Source: CAWCKS01 sp963763485
GTDB lineage: Bacteria > Pseudomonadota > Alphaproteobacteria > Rhizobiales > Xanthobacteraceae
Length of the DNA: 64,000 nt
Direction of reading: 5' to 3'
Assembly (NCBI GenBank): GCA_963763485.1
Contig: CAVXOW010000007.1
Span: forward strand, 1-64,000
Part shown: positions 20,139 through 28,745 of the stretch, in pieces
Numbering within the stretch: the first letter of the stretch is position 1
Layout: every line of letters starts with the position of its first letter
Translations under genes and position numbers: made by a program
Notes under the pieces: model-generated
The model's input: only the letters and a program-made list of their open reading frames with translations
What the model was told of the DNA's origin: nothing
The model's database searches: none

Positions 20139-21058
20139 TCGCGCAGCCAATCAGGCATGACCGTCTCTCCGAACGCGGTTTCGTCATCGTCGCCGTGCTG
20201 TGGCTCCTGGCCGCGCTTGCTTCGCTGGCAATGATTTTCTCAGTGTATCTTGCGAACTCGGCGCGAGCGCTCTCCCTCAACGACAGGGCGCTGCAGACCG
20301 AAGCTCTGGTTTCCGCATGCGTTGAGCTTGCGGCCTACCAGTTGAGGTTGGCAAGCGAGGACGCCCGGCCGGCCAGCGGCTCTTTTCATACACAGTTGAA
20401 CGGAGTGGAGCTTTCCGTCTCCTTTGTCTCCGAGGCGGCGCGAATCGATCTCAATGCCGCGCCCAAGGAGCTGATCAAGGGGTTGTTGGCCGTCCTGGGT
20501 GCCAATGAGGAGAACGCAAATCAATTTGCGGATCGCATCGTTGCCTGGCGAACCAAATCGGCGCCGGAAACGGCGCGTAATGAAGACGCGCTGTATCGGG
20601 CCGCGGGCCGGTCCTATTCTCCGCGCCAGGCGCCGTTTGCACACGTTAACGAACTTGGCCTCGTATTGGGCCTTCCGCCGGCTCTGGTTGAACGCGTGCT
20701 ACCATACGTGACGGTATTCTCCGGCGCAGCCGGCATCGACGTGCTCAACGCCGAGCCGGAAGTCGTCGCGGCGCTGCCCGGCATGACGCCGTTGACACTC
20801 AAACAATTTCTCAAAGATCGCGGCGCGCTATCCGCCGACAAGGCCGCGATCGCGAAAGCGCTGGGTGAGGGGGCGGCCAATGCAACGGCGAAGAGCAAGG
20901 CGTATCGGCTCATGATCCGAGCTGGGCTCCCGGATGGCCGTGTTGCGAGCTCGGAAGTCGTGATCTCGCTTCGTGGTGATGAAAGTCCCTACCTCGTGTT
21001 GTCATGGCAAGACAACACATCGACGCCGCGCTGGCGGAGTCTTGCTGGGAACCTTTGA
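20135..21058 (+). CDS. gspK: minor pseudopilin GspK
   Basis: The 307-residue protein carries the GspK-type hydrophobic helix (FVIVAVLWLLAALASLAMIF) after a short basic leader (RHDRLSERG), then the two SAM-like helix-hairpin-helix regions of GspK (IDLNAAPKELIKGLLAVLGA; INDRIVAW-like, FAHVNELGLVLGLPPALVER). GspK caps the pseudopilus with GspI and GspJ. It lacks the Glu+5 of other pseudopilins, as is normal for GspK. Four bases separate its stop from the gspL start at 21063. Confidence 0.9.
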   Translation: MIAQPIRHDRLSERGFVIVAVLWLLAALASLAMIFSVYLANSARALSLNDRALQTEALVSACVELAAYQLRLASEDARPASGSFHTQLNGVELSVSFVSEAARIDLNAAPKELIKGLLAVLGANEENANQFADRIVAWRTKSAPETARNEDALYRAAGRSYSPRQAPFAHVNELGLVLGLPPALVERVLPYVTVFSGAAGIDVLNAEPEVVAALPGMTPLTLKQFLKDRGALSADKAAIAKALGEGAANATAKSKAYRLMIRAGLPDGRVASSEVVISLRGDESPYLVLSWQDNTSTPRWRSLAGNL

Positions 21059-21062
21059 CTTC

Positions 21063-22130
21063 ATGTTGGCTGAGCTGAAAGTCCTGTTCGTAGCCTGGAT
21101 CGCGGCGGTAGCCGCCATGGTCGATTCCATCGCGAGTCGGATCGTGCCGCAGCGGCGTATCCTGCTTGTTGAGGGCGATGCGAACAGCTTCACGGCGCGC
21201 GTTACATCAGCGGGCAAAGGTGTGGTTTTGCCGGAGACGTCCTTTCGCCTGTTGCATGGCAGCGTCGAGCCGCCCCTTAGTGACGCTTGGCGTACGGCAC
21301 TGCGCGGCAGCCGCATCAGCATCCTGATGCGCCCCGATCATTTTCTCATTCGCGCTGTCGACTTTCCGAAGGCTGCGGTCGATTTCCTCGATGGCATGAT
21401 CCGGGCCCAGATTGATCGACTGACGCCGTGGCCGGCGGGTGAGGCGGTGTTCGGCATATCGCCACCGGAGCAGATCGCCAACGAACGTATTGGGTTGACG
21501 GTTGCCTCGACCTCGAAGCAGGAGATTCAGCCGCTGCTGTCGCTTGCGGCAGGCATGGGCGCCGCATCTGTCGCGGGACTGCTGGAGATCAGAGAGGGCG
21601 GAGACACGAGCGAACCCATCAGCATCTTCGAGCAGCCGCTGACGAACGCGACGGGCGTCGCGATGGATCTGCCGCGGCTCTTGCGTGGCGTGTTGTTTGG
21701 CACCTTGCTCGCCGCGGCGTCGTCGCTTGCGGTTGGGGCCTATTTGGGTAGCACGCTCGATTCAAAGCAACAGGAGCTGCAACAAGCAATTGCGCAGCGT
21801 CGCGCCGCGCTGCGCGCGAACCAGGGCGGATCGGCTGTGATGTTGCTGGCCAAGCGCAAGCAGACCTCGCCGTCGAGCGTCATGGTGCTTGAGGCGATTT
21901 CCCGCGTGCTGCCGGACTCGACATATGTGACGGAGCTAAGGGTCGAGGGCGACAAACTGCAGGTGATTGGCCTGACACAGGACGCGCCGTCGCTGATCAA
22001 GTTGATAGAACAGTCGCCGCAGTTCACGCGCGCGACCTTCTTTGCGCCGACCACGCGCGACCAGAACGAATCCGGGGAGCGCTTCCACATCGAGGCGCGC
22101 ATTACCCCCTCTTTTGGATCGCCATCATGA
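21063..22130 (+). CDS. gspL: type II secretion protein GspL-like (PilM/PilN-type)
   Basis: The 355-residue protein has an actin-like N-terminal part (RILLVEGDANSFTARV, SILMRPDHFLIRAVDFPKAA). A membrane helix follows near 200-225 (LRGVLFGTLLAAASSLAVGA), then a coiled coil (LDSKQQELQQAIAQRRAALR) and a ferredoxin-like C-terminal domain (DSTYVTELRVEGDKLQVIGL). This is the GspL arrangement that docks GspE to the inner membrane. A hydrophobic stretch at the very start (LFVAWIAAVAAMVDSI) is atypical. The ATG has few bases after the gspK stop, and the 3' end overlaps gspM by ATGA. Confidence 0.87.
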   Translation: MLAELKVLFVAWIAAVAAMVDSIASRIVPQRRILLVEGDANSFTARVTSAGKGVVLPETSFRLLHGSVEPPLSDAWRTALRGSRISILMRPDHFLIRAVDFPKAAVDFLDGMIRAQIDRLTPWPAGEAVFGISPPEQIANERIGLTVASTSKQEIQPLLSLAAGMGAASVAGLLEIREGGDTSEPISIFEQPLTNATGVAMDLPRLLRGVLFGTLLAAASSLAVGAYLGSTLDSKQQELQQAIAQRRAALRANQGGSAVMLLAKRKQTSPSSVMVLEAISRVLPDSTYVTELRVEGDKLQVIGLTQDAPSLIKLIEQSPQFTRATFFAPTTRDQNESGERFHIEARITPSFGSPS

Positions 22131-22684
22131 ACCAAACCGCAACCTTGCGAGCATGGCTCGCGACGCCGCTCTTGGCCGCGCCGCTATATTTCGGCGTCGT
22201 GATCCTTCTGCTGTTCGTGACGGGAAGCACGCTTGCCGATATTTTGAGCCAGCGCGCCCAGGTTGCAGCCTCGGCCGCAATGCTCGAGCAATTCGAGGGC
22301 CGCAAGGCCGCCAACGGGCAGGCCAGCGGCACCGCCGGGCCTGCCGGTTCACCCTTTGTGACGGGCGCGACCGTCACGGTCGCCGGCGCGGTACTGCTTG
22401 AACGCGTGACTTCGGCGATCACCAGGCTTGGCGGCAACGTGCTTTCATCCCAGGTTGACCTGCAAGGCAACCAAGCAAAAAGTGGCTTTGTCACTGTCAT
22501 CGCAAGTTGCGACATCGATCAGACAAGTCTGCAGCAGCTGCTCTACGACATCGAAGCAGGACAGCCGTTTGTCTTCATCGATCAGCTTTCTTTGCAGGCG
22601 CCGCCCAGCTTCGCCTCCTCTGGTGGGGGAAAGCTGCGGGTCATGATTACCGTCTCCGGGCAATGGGAAGGTGCGAAATCATGA
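22127..22684 (+). CDS. gspM: type II secretion protein GspM-like
   Basis: The 185-residue protein has one N-terminal membrane helix (LLAAPLYFGVVILLLFVTGS) and a coiled-coil/ferredoxin-like periplasmic domain ending LRVMITVSGQWEGAK. This matches the GspM (type II secretion, 'GspMb') family that partners GspL. Its place between gspL and the gspN-like gene, with ATGA overlaps on both sides, supports the assignment. Sequence conservation in this family is low, so the call rests partly on order. Confidence 0.82.
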   Translation: MNQTATLRAWLATPLLAAPLYFGVVILLLFVTGSTLADILSQRAQVAASAAMLEQFEGRKAANGQASGTAGPAGSPFVTGATVTVAGAVLLERVTSAITRLGGNVLSSQVDLQGNQAKSGFVTVIASCDIDQTSLQQLLYDIEAGQPFVFIDQLSLQAPPSFASSGGGKLRVMITVSGQWEGAKS

Positions 22685-23355
22685 GATGTGGGCCCACCTT
22701 CAAGCGAGGCCTCGCTTTGGCCGCGCTGCTCGCAATCTCAGGCGGCGTGCTGGCATCGACATCCGCGGCCCAGACGAACACTTCCGATATCGATGCGAAA
22801 GCGCAACGGCGCGCTGACGATCCGTCGGTGTCCTCGGTCTCGGATCAGTCCACAGCGCCATCGCAGGCCATGACCGTCCGACTTGCACAGCCGCCCGAGC
22901 GCGCATTGAGCTCCAATCCGCTATGGGAGGTTTCACTGGAGAGTTTGTCGAGCACGCGCGAGCGGCCGGTCTTCTCGCCGTCACGACGGCCGCCCCCGCC
23001 GGCGGTCGCTCACGTGCCGCCGCCCAAAGAGGCGCCGCCTCCTCCCAAGCCGCCACGGGTCGAACGCCCACAGCTGTCGCTGGTCGGCACTGTCACCGGT
23101 GACGAGGAGAGCTTCGGAATTTTTGTTGAACAAACGACCAAGGTGGCATTACGCCTCAAGCTCGGCGAAGACTATCAGGGCTGGAAATTGCAGGCGGTGC
23201 AGGGGCGCGAGGTGACACTCGAGCACGACCAGCAAACAGCGATCCTGACCCTGCCAGAGCCCGGCACAGCGATAACAAACCAGCTGCAGCAGAAAGTCGA
23301 AACAGCGCCGGGGCCGAAACCGCCTGGACCTCCGCAACGCGACCAGCGCCACTAG
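22681..23355 (+). CDS. gspN: GspN/GspC-like T2SS periplasmic protein
   Basis: The 224-residue protein has an N-terminal signal or anchor (GLALAALLAISGGVLASTSA), a disordered region, a Pro-rich linker (SRRPPPPAVAHVPPPKEAPP), and a C-terminal HR-type domain: LSLVGTVTGDEESFGIFVEQ, then LRLKLGEDYQGWKLQAVQGR. That layout is the same as GspC/PilP proteins that link the inner-membrane platform to the secretin N0 domain, and no separate gspC is seen. It therefore may perform the GspC job under the GspN label used for rhizobial clusters. ATGA overlap with gspM; it is the last gene of the plus-strand series. Confidence 0.82.
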   Translation: MRCGPTFKRGLALAALLAISGGVLASTSAAQTNTSDIDAKAQRRADDPSVSSVSDQSTAPSQAMTVRLAQPPERALSSNPLWEVSLESLSSTRERPVFSPSRRPPPPAVAHVPPPKEAPPPPKPPRVERPQLSLVGTVTGDEESFGIFVEQTTKVALRLKLGEDYQGWKLQAVQGREVTLEHDQQTAILTLPEPGTAITNQLQQKVETAPGPKPPGPPQRDQRH

Positions 23356-23572
23356 AGGACCTTCTGAAGGAGATGAATCTAGGTTTAGCTTGAGACGATT
23401 GGGGTTCCCATCAGGCGTATCTGATTCGTCATGCACGCGGGGCTGGAGGCCGGCTTTGGGCAAACCATCGCTCTTTCGATCTTCGCAAGCGGCTGGCATC
23501 GGCTGTCACCGGCGGGTTGTTCCGCAATCAGGCATCCCGCGGAGGTGCCGACGAAACCAACTTCATCACGCT

Positions 23573-24090
23573 TTAGCTGGCTCCACCTGCTTCTTGAATC
23601 CAAAGCGCGATCAAGAGGCCTAGCGCAAGAAACGGACCAAAAGGCAGCGATGTTTGCCGCGTCATGGTGTTCCCTGCGAGCCTGAGCACGCCTGCGGCCC
23701 CAAGCGCCGTCAACGAGGCCACTAACAACTGCAAGGGGACGCCCGAGATGCCGATCCATACGCCGGACGCCGCGAGCAGCTTGACGTCGCCAAGACCAAG
23801 GCCCTGCAAATTGCGCCATCGGAAGTAAACCCAGCGCAGCAACCACGCGATGGCGCCGACGATGAGCCCCTCGCAACCGGCAAGGAGTGCCGCGGCCAAA
23901 CCATCGAGCGCAGCACTCCTGGCGAGACCGCCGAAGGCGAATCGCAAGATTGAGCCAGTTCGGAATGATCCCCTGCCGTAGGTCGATTAAGGCAACAAGC
24001 GAGGGCTGCGAGCGAAAGCAGGGCGATGGAGACAATTGCGATCATGTGGCTTGCGGAGCTCGAGAGGCGAATTGGGTCCAGCGGCATCAT
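23573..24090 (-). pseudogene. gspO: A24-family prepilin peptidase (GspO/PilD-type), two frameshifts
   Basis: From 24090 the protein reads MMPLDPIRL, then a membrane helix MIAIVSIALLSLAALAC. A frame change near 23995 leads to LIDLRQGIIPNWLNLAI with the first catalytic Asp. Another near 23945 leads to FAFGGLARSAALDGLAAALL and the second Asp motif LQGLGLGDVKLLAASG. Three more helices follow, ending IQEAGGAS. It would cleave the pseudopilins GspG-K. It is a short A24 form without the methyltransferase domain, as in CpaA-type peptidases. It converges on gspN. As the gsp operon needs such an enzyme, I favour sequencing indels, but another peptidase elsewhere could compensate. Confidence 0.8.
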
Positions 24091-24528
24091 TATGCGAAGT
24101 CCCGAAGTTTAGAACTGATCCGCAAGGGAGGCGATGCCGGAGCAGGGCGAGGTTTATACTCGGCTCAACGAGCTGGGTAGTGACGAGCGTCGCATTCGGC
24201 AAGCCGATGCAGAACACCTTCATCGAACGTGACTTGACCCTTCTTCCACGAGCGATGGGCAGCGTCATTCGGGCCGCGTGGCTCTGTGGAGTAGCGGGAT
24301 CGGCGGCAGAGCCCGCGTCCCGTCCCGTTGCGTGACAGTGCTCTCTGCCCTCTTTTGAAGGAGATCCCGGGGCTCAGGCTTCCAAGGCCGCCTGCATGAC
24401 AAGTTCCTGAACAAACCCGTTCAACGCGGCATGCGGATACGCCTGGCCCGGAAGACCGGCGCCGCGACTACAGCAAAGTTACGGCCTCATTCCCGACTCG
24501 GCTGGCTGGCGCCGGCAACCAAGTTCGC
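24091..24528. other. intergenic region with transposase scrap
   Basis: No complete gene is present. At 24198-24227 ten codons read GKPMQNTFIE, identical in type to the orfB motif GKPMQNAFME of the IS at 31.3 kb, so this is a fossil IS3-family end. The right arm of the inverted duplication begins immediately after, at the sugar-transferase stop codon. Confidence 0.5.
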
Positions 24529-26000
24529 TCAATAGGCATTCTTACTGCTTAAGACTGCGCCCAAGGTCATCATCGCAATTCGGAAATCAAGACCTAAGCT
24601 CCAATTGTCAATGTACCACAGATCGTGTCTCACTCGCTGTTCAATGTCTTTAATGGTCCTTGTCTCGCCGCGATAACCGTTGACCTGCGCCCATCCAGTC
24701 AAGCCCGGCGGGACGTGGTGTCTGTATGCATAGTTTCGCACGGCTTTGTCGAACTGGCCGTCATGCGCAATCGCGTGAGGACGTGGTCCAATTAGCGACA
24801 TGCTACCCTTCAGGACATTGAACAGTTGCGGCAACTCATCGATGCTAGTCCTTCTTAACCAGCGGCCAACCTGCGTCACGCGGTCGTCGTGGCGGGTCGC
24901 TTGAGTAATGATCGCGCCGTCTTCCTGGACGGTCATTGTACGAAACTTCAGAATTTCAAATGTCCGGCCGTTGAAACCGCAACGCTTTTGGCGAAACAGA
25001 ACCGGCCCCCTGGAGTCAATCTTGATTGCAGCAGAAACAACGACCAAGAGCGGGATCAGCATAACAACAGCGACCAACGCGCCGAATATGTCTATCGCTC
25101 GTTTGACGGTTCGCTCGAAAACCGTGAGAGGGCCCCGTTGCAGTTCTATCGTTACGGTATCGCCAATCGTGTGCAAAGGTAGCTCGAAAACCTGTGACGA
25201 TTTACCAAGCGGAACCAGATTCACCGGCAGTGGCAGGACCCGGAGCTCTCTCAGAATATCGCTTAGCTCTGGCCAGTGACCAACGTCGGCGCCTACTACA
25301 ATTTCTTGAACGTCGGTACCTCTGACGAAGGCAATCACCTGTAGTATTGCGGCACGCCGCTGCGCAATGTTTCGAGCGTCTCTTGGCAAGACGAAGTGGC
25401 GCACTGGTTTCAAACCTGAACGCATCAGAGTCTCAGGCAACATCGTCTGAGCCTCTGTTGCTTCGGTGACCAGCACGATCTTGCGCCCGGCGAAACAATG
25501 CACCGCCACGCTATCGCCGAGGAATATCCGCCAAAGGGCCCGCTGAGCCGCTAGCGCGCCCAGGCTTATTGCGGCAAATGAAAGCGTTGAGCCTCGCGAG
25601 AAGTTGCCGCCGATCTTCATCGCGAAGGCCACCGCTGTGAGGAACAACACGACCATGGCCCAGGTAACGGCGGTCTTCTGCAGTTGCGGCCTAAAGTTCA
25701 GCAACCCGGCGGTTCATAGAGATCGCGACTTTGAGCAAGACAAACGAAGAGGGCCGCCGCCACGGATGCATATCCTGCGAACTTGCCAATATCTCCAACT
25801 TCATTTGTCGTGGCAAAATTATAGACCATGCCGCTGACGATCCCAGCGGCGAGAATGATCAAAGTATCACATATCATGGCCACCGGAGCGATGGCCTTAT
25901 AGGGGATCGTCCACCTACTGGCTTGATCATCTCGTGAAGCACCGGAGGGCGCTTCAACAACGCCTTCACGAACACTCAAAGCACGATTCGAACGCGGCAT
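24529..26000 (-). pseudogene. undecaprenyl-phosphate glucose (sugar-1-P) transferase, copy 2, one frameshift
   Basis: This is the inverted twin of the gene at 8187-9658. The sugar-transferase domain is complete here (KIDSRGPVLFRQKRCGFNGR, LKFRTM, TSIDELPQLFNVLKGSMSL, LTGWAQVNGYRG). The break is instead near 25705, where CCGCCGGGTTGCTG lacks an A relative to CCGCCGGAGTTGCTG of copy 1, splitting SRDLYEPP from LLNFRPQLQK. The N-terminal 210 residues differ from copy 1 at about 20 positions, but the last 270 at only about three. The stop is TGA here and TAA in copy 1, and homology ends at that codon. Either copy would work if the single-base loss is an error. Confidence 0.88.
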
Positions 26001-26131
26001 GGTGCTTGCCACACAGACTGCGAAGCGAACAAACTTCTAACTGGCGATCTGCACGATTACGTTGAGGGGTGATCTCTGCAGCACAGGCAGGCAACTCTCG
26101 CCATCGCTTCGCGCCACTCGCAGCCCCCTCA

Positions 26132-26147
26132 TTAACCGACCATTAAC
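26132..26147 (-). promoter_or_regulatory. CtrA-like box upstream of sugar transferase copy 2
   Basis: TTAA (26132-26135), seven bases, TTAAC (26143-26147) on the plus strand; the minus strand reads GTTAA-N7-TTAA. It lies about 130 bases before the start at 26000, the same distance as the box in the left arm. Its retention in both arms despite surrounding changes supports function. Confidence 0.45.
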
Positions 26148-26217
26148 TTTCTTATTCTTACACCGAAGCGGAACTGCGGCGCAACACAAAAGAAAATTAA
26201 TCAAATTAATAATGTTT

Positions 26218-26280
26218 AACTTCAGTTCATCTAACAACTTCAGTTCATCCAGCGTCCCAAAATTTAACGTCCCAAAATTA
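26218..26280. repeat. two adjacent short tandem duplications
   Basis: AACTTCAGTTCATC occurs at 26218-26231 and 26236-26249 (period 18), and CGTCCCAAAATT at 26253-26264 and 26268-26279 (period 15). The left arm has single forms of these strings, so they look like slippage duplications specific to this arm. Confidence 0.7.
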
Positions 26281-26442
26281 GAGGTAATGGCGTTGTTGGC
26301 TTTGTGACTGAGATTTTCCTTGCCGGCGCCCCAGAATGGGAAAGGAACCAATTTGGTCACGCTTTCTTAATCCCTGATGGTTGAACTACGGCGCGAGTTC
26401 GGAAGCGGGTTACCTGACGCTCCGGGATGGAAGAGGACCTCC

Positions 26443-26715
26443 ATGTTCTATTCGGTGCTGCTTCATTTAATCGCAGGGACTATCGCCGGAACAGTGTTCA
26501 CAGTCTGGATTCTGATCGTCGCTCTTGCTTTCGCCGCTTTCGAGATCTTGGTGCTTGGTTTGACGTACGGCCCGCGAGCGGCTTTTAGTGCGGTTCTAGG
26601 GGGTGTCGCCCTGCAAATGGGATACCTTGCAGGTATTTATGGACGCAGCGGTTACGAGCGCGCGGGTATTTCGTGGCGTGCATTCCGGATGCGACGCGTT
26701 CGGCCCGACGTCTGA
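26443..26715 (+). CDS. small hydrophobic membrane protein, copy 2
   Basis: This 90-residue protein (MFYSVLLHLIAGTIAGTVFT...) is the paralog of the one at 7526-7798. The same three hydrophobic segments and basic C-terminus (SWRAFRMRRVRPDV) are kept. ATG 26443 follows GAAGAGGA at a good distance; the longer frame from 26377 is not needed. Most differences are conservative, indicating selection on the protein in both copies. Function unknown; it is the middle gene of the duplicated block and divergently placed from the sugar transferase. Confidence 0.7.
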   Translation: MFYSVLLHLIAGTIAGTVFTVWILIVALAFAAFEILVLGLTYGPRAAFSAVLGGVALQMGYLAGIYGRSGYERAGISWRAFRMRRVRPDV

Positions 26716-27044
26716 TCCGCCAGAAATAATCGCTCCTCGCTTGGGTCGTAGGCGACAACCTGAGCTACGGATGAATAAATAACTGATTACCGTTCCCAAT
26801 CATCCGTAGCGGGCGCGGCCATTAGCGATGATGACGCATTACTCGTTCCATGTAGAGCGAGTGACGGGCTCGCAGGTAACTGCCTGCTGACCAGTACGCT
26901 GTCGATCTCGCCGGACGGAGCCTTGGTATGCGCGAACAGTTGCGAACGCTTGCCAATAGACAGCGTTGCTCTGAGAATTGCAGATCCTAGACGCTGCTTC
27001 GCTGCGAAAGCTTGTGGTGTTCTAAGCTGAAGTCCCCAAGACTC
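26716..27044. other. intergenic part of the right duplication arm
   Basis: No gene is supported. The start (around 26745-26770) still resembles the left arm; further on the similarity fades by eye. Confidence 0.35.
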
Positions 27045-27428
27045 TCAAAGTCGCGCTCGATGCGCCCCACCGTCATCCCGCTCGACATCCGCAATCTTGA
27101 ATTCCTCTATCGCACGGCCCTTTGTGAGGGCGGCTGCCAACCAGCGCGGCTGCTTTCCGCGCCCCGACCAGGTTTCAGAGTGGTTGTCGGGATTTCGGTA
27201 TCTCGGAAACACCCTCGGATATTTGCGCCGTTTCTTGACTCGCTCTTTGGCCTGTTGATCCTGGGAGACCGGTCGAGGCATATTCTTATCCTGACGCAGC
27301 TTCGCCAACCTTTTTTCAAGCTCGCGCTTTTCCGACGTGAGTTTGTTGGAAAGAATCTGAATAATTCTTTCATGGAGCTGCCACATCTCATCGATTGACA
27401 TGGATTCCAGGTTCAATTTTTTGCTCAT
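27045..27428 (-). CDS. H-NS/HvrA family nucleoid protein, copy 2
   Basis: The intact 127-residue protein has an N-terminal coiled coil (SIDEMWQLHERIIQILSNKL, TSEKRELEKRLAKLRQ), a basic linker and the DNA-binding motif YRNPDNHSETWSGRGKQPRW. It starts at ATG 27428 right after a GGGGGTGGGG ribosome site. Such proteins bind curved AT-rich DNA and repress acquired genes; here they could silence the flanking exopolysaccharide and T2SS loci. It ends the right arm of the inverted duplication. It is more diverged from copy 1 than the sugar transferases are from each other. Confidence 0.88.
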   Translation of the reverse strand: MSKKLNLESMSIDEMWQLHERIIQILSNKLTSEKRELEKRLAKLRQDKNMPRPVSQDQQAKERVKKRRKYPRVFPRYRNPDNHSETWSGRGKQPRWLAAALTKGRAIEEFKIADVERDDGGAHRARL

Positions 27429-27570
27429 CCCCACCCCCTACGATCGCAAAAATCAATTATGTCGACGTCGCCTGAGTTATTCCAGCGAAATAACCGGACA
27501 TCGAATAATAATCATTGTGTTTTTTGAGACGTCAAAGACGGCCTTGAAATTTGAAGATCGAGCCAAAGAC

Positions 27571-27960
27571 TCAGGTTATTACGTACCATGGATCAAGCAA
27601 AACCTGCTCCAGAACATGTTCGATCGACGGCGCATCACCCTTGCGTCCGCTGCATTGTGTCCAACCGGTTATGCTTGACTTGACGCGGTGACGAAAGGCT
27701 ACGTCCGCCGTAAGCTGTCGGAGCAGCTGCCGCGGACCAAAGCATGAAGCCGGGCCCGACCACCGAGATGTTGCCCCGCAACACGGAGAAGTATTGAGGT
27801 AGCTCGTCAATTCCGGATGATCTTGACCCGTCATTGTTCGAAACCGTAGCGAACGTACAGTTCACACGCGCCCTCCAAGGGCGGGGCCATTCTGCCACAT
27901 TGCGCAATCCGCACACGTTCTCGAAGCCGTTGAAGCTCAAGGAATTGGCGTCGCAAGTCC
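27571..27960 (-). pseudogene. third undecaprenyl-phosphate sugar transferase, relic
   Basis: The minus strand reads GIDELPQYFSVLRGNISVVG (27640-27830), which matches SIDELPQLFNVLKGSMSLIG of the intact family. After frame changes it continues with SITGWTQCSGRKGDAPSIEH and VLLDPWYVIT, equivalent to LTGWAQVNGYRGETRTIKDI and DLWYIDNW. Key residues are substituted (GPRP to GPGF) and the N-terminal half is missing. Unlike the two full copies this is a true relic, showing repeated duplication of this enzyme type in the locus. Confidence 0.6.
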
Positions 27961-28239
27961 GTAGAGGGGCGCTTCTTGGTTCGGCTTTTTGCGCTCGTTG
28001 CCCGCGGAGGTTGCGGGGCTTCCATTCTGCGCATGGAGTTGTTCTCCAATATTCAGAGAAACTTTCTACAGTTATTCAGAGAGGTTTTCTACACGTTACG
28101 TCCCAGCCGTCTTTCGGGAATCCCAAACAGCGCGACCTTGTAAGCATTACTTCTGTCATCCAACAGTATCTTACCAATTCAATTTGTGATGCCCGAGCAC
28201 AACGTTAATCATGCGAAAATGTACCCGATGTGAATGGTT

Positions 28240-28530
28240 ACGCTTCCGATACAGAAATTGTCGGTTGCACGGTCGGGAATAAATCCAGTGCGATGCCGCG
28301 CTGTAGCCCAGGAGTCATGATCGCGAGATGAATTGGCTGCCTTGATCCATCCTGATCGTCGCCCCGGATCGTTGAAGCGTGCGCGGTAGGCACTGGGGCA
28401 CCGCCGAAGTTACCGATAACCGCGCGCGACAAGGAGCCGAAGCCGGAATTCTTGACGTCTCTGATACGGCAGTTTGGTCTAAACCGATCGCCAAGGGCGT
28501 CGTTGATTGCCGGCAGGACAACACACAAGT
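28240..28530 (-). mobile_element. degenerate IS3-family transposase (orfB) relic
   Basis: The minus strand contains ATIRMDQGSQFISRS followed, with frame changes, by RGIALDLFPDRATDN. This corresponds to the DDE-transposase stretch TIRVDQGSEFISRDLDLWA, VTLDFSRPGKPTDN of IS3-type orfB. Upstream residues (DALGDRFR) fit the start of the catalytic domain. No ends or orfA can be seen. It is of a different subgroup from the element at 31.3 kb. Confidence 0.4.
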
Positions 28531-28745
28531 TGGACCGGCGGCAGCAGGCAACCGCGTTCGGGCGAGGGCGCTGGACCTTGGTGCCGATGGTTCAGAACGG
28601 TGGCTTGTGGGGCAACTTGGTGTCGGATCAGTCTGCACACATCACCGGGCGAACTTAGGATTTGATAAGGCTTGGTGCCAGGCCACGAGGATCTCGCTGG
28701 ATCGCGAGACCGCGCCTCCGATGGAACGTCGAGCGACAACAACAA

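Larger units (their letters stand above)
26001..26442. other. divergent promoter region of the right arm
   Basis: This is the counterpart of 7799-8186. It shares the CTTCGGTGTAAG-like and GCGGAACTGCGGCGCAA strings with the left arm in inverted orientation. It also carries two short tandem duplications (26218-26280) absent from the left arm. No gene is supported. Confidence 0.5.
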
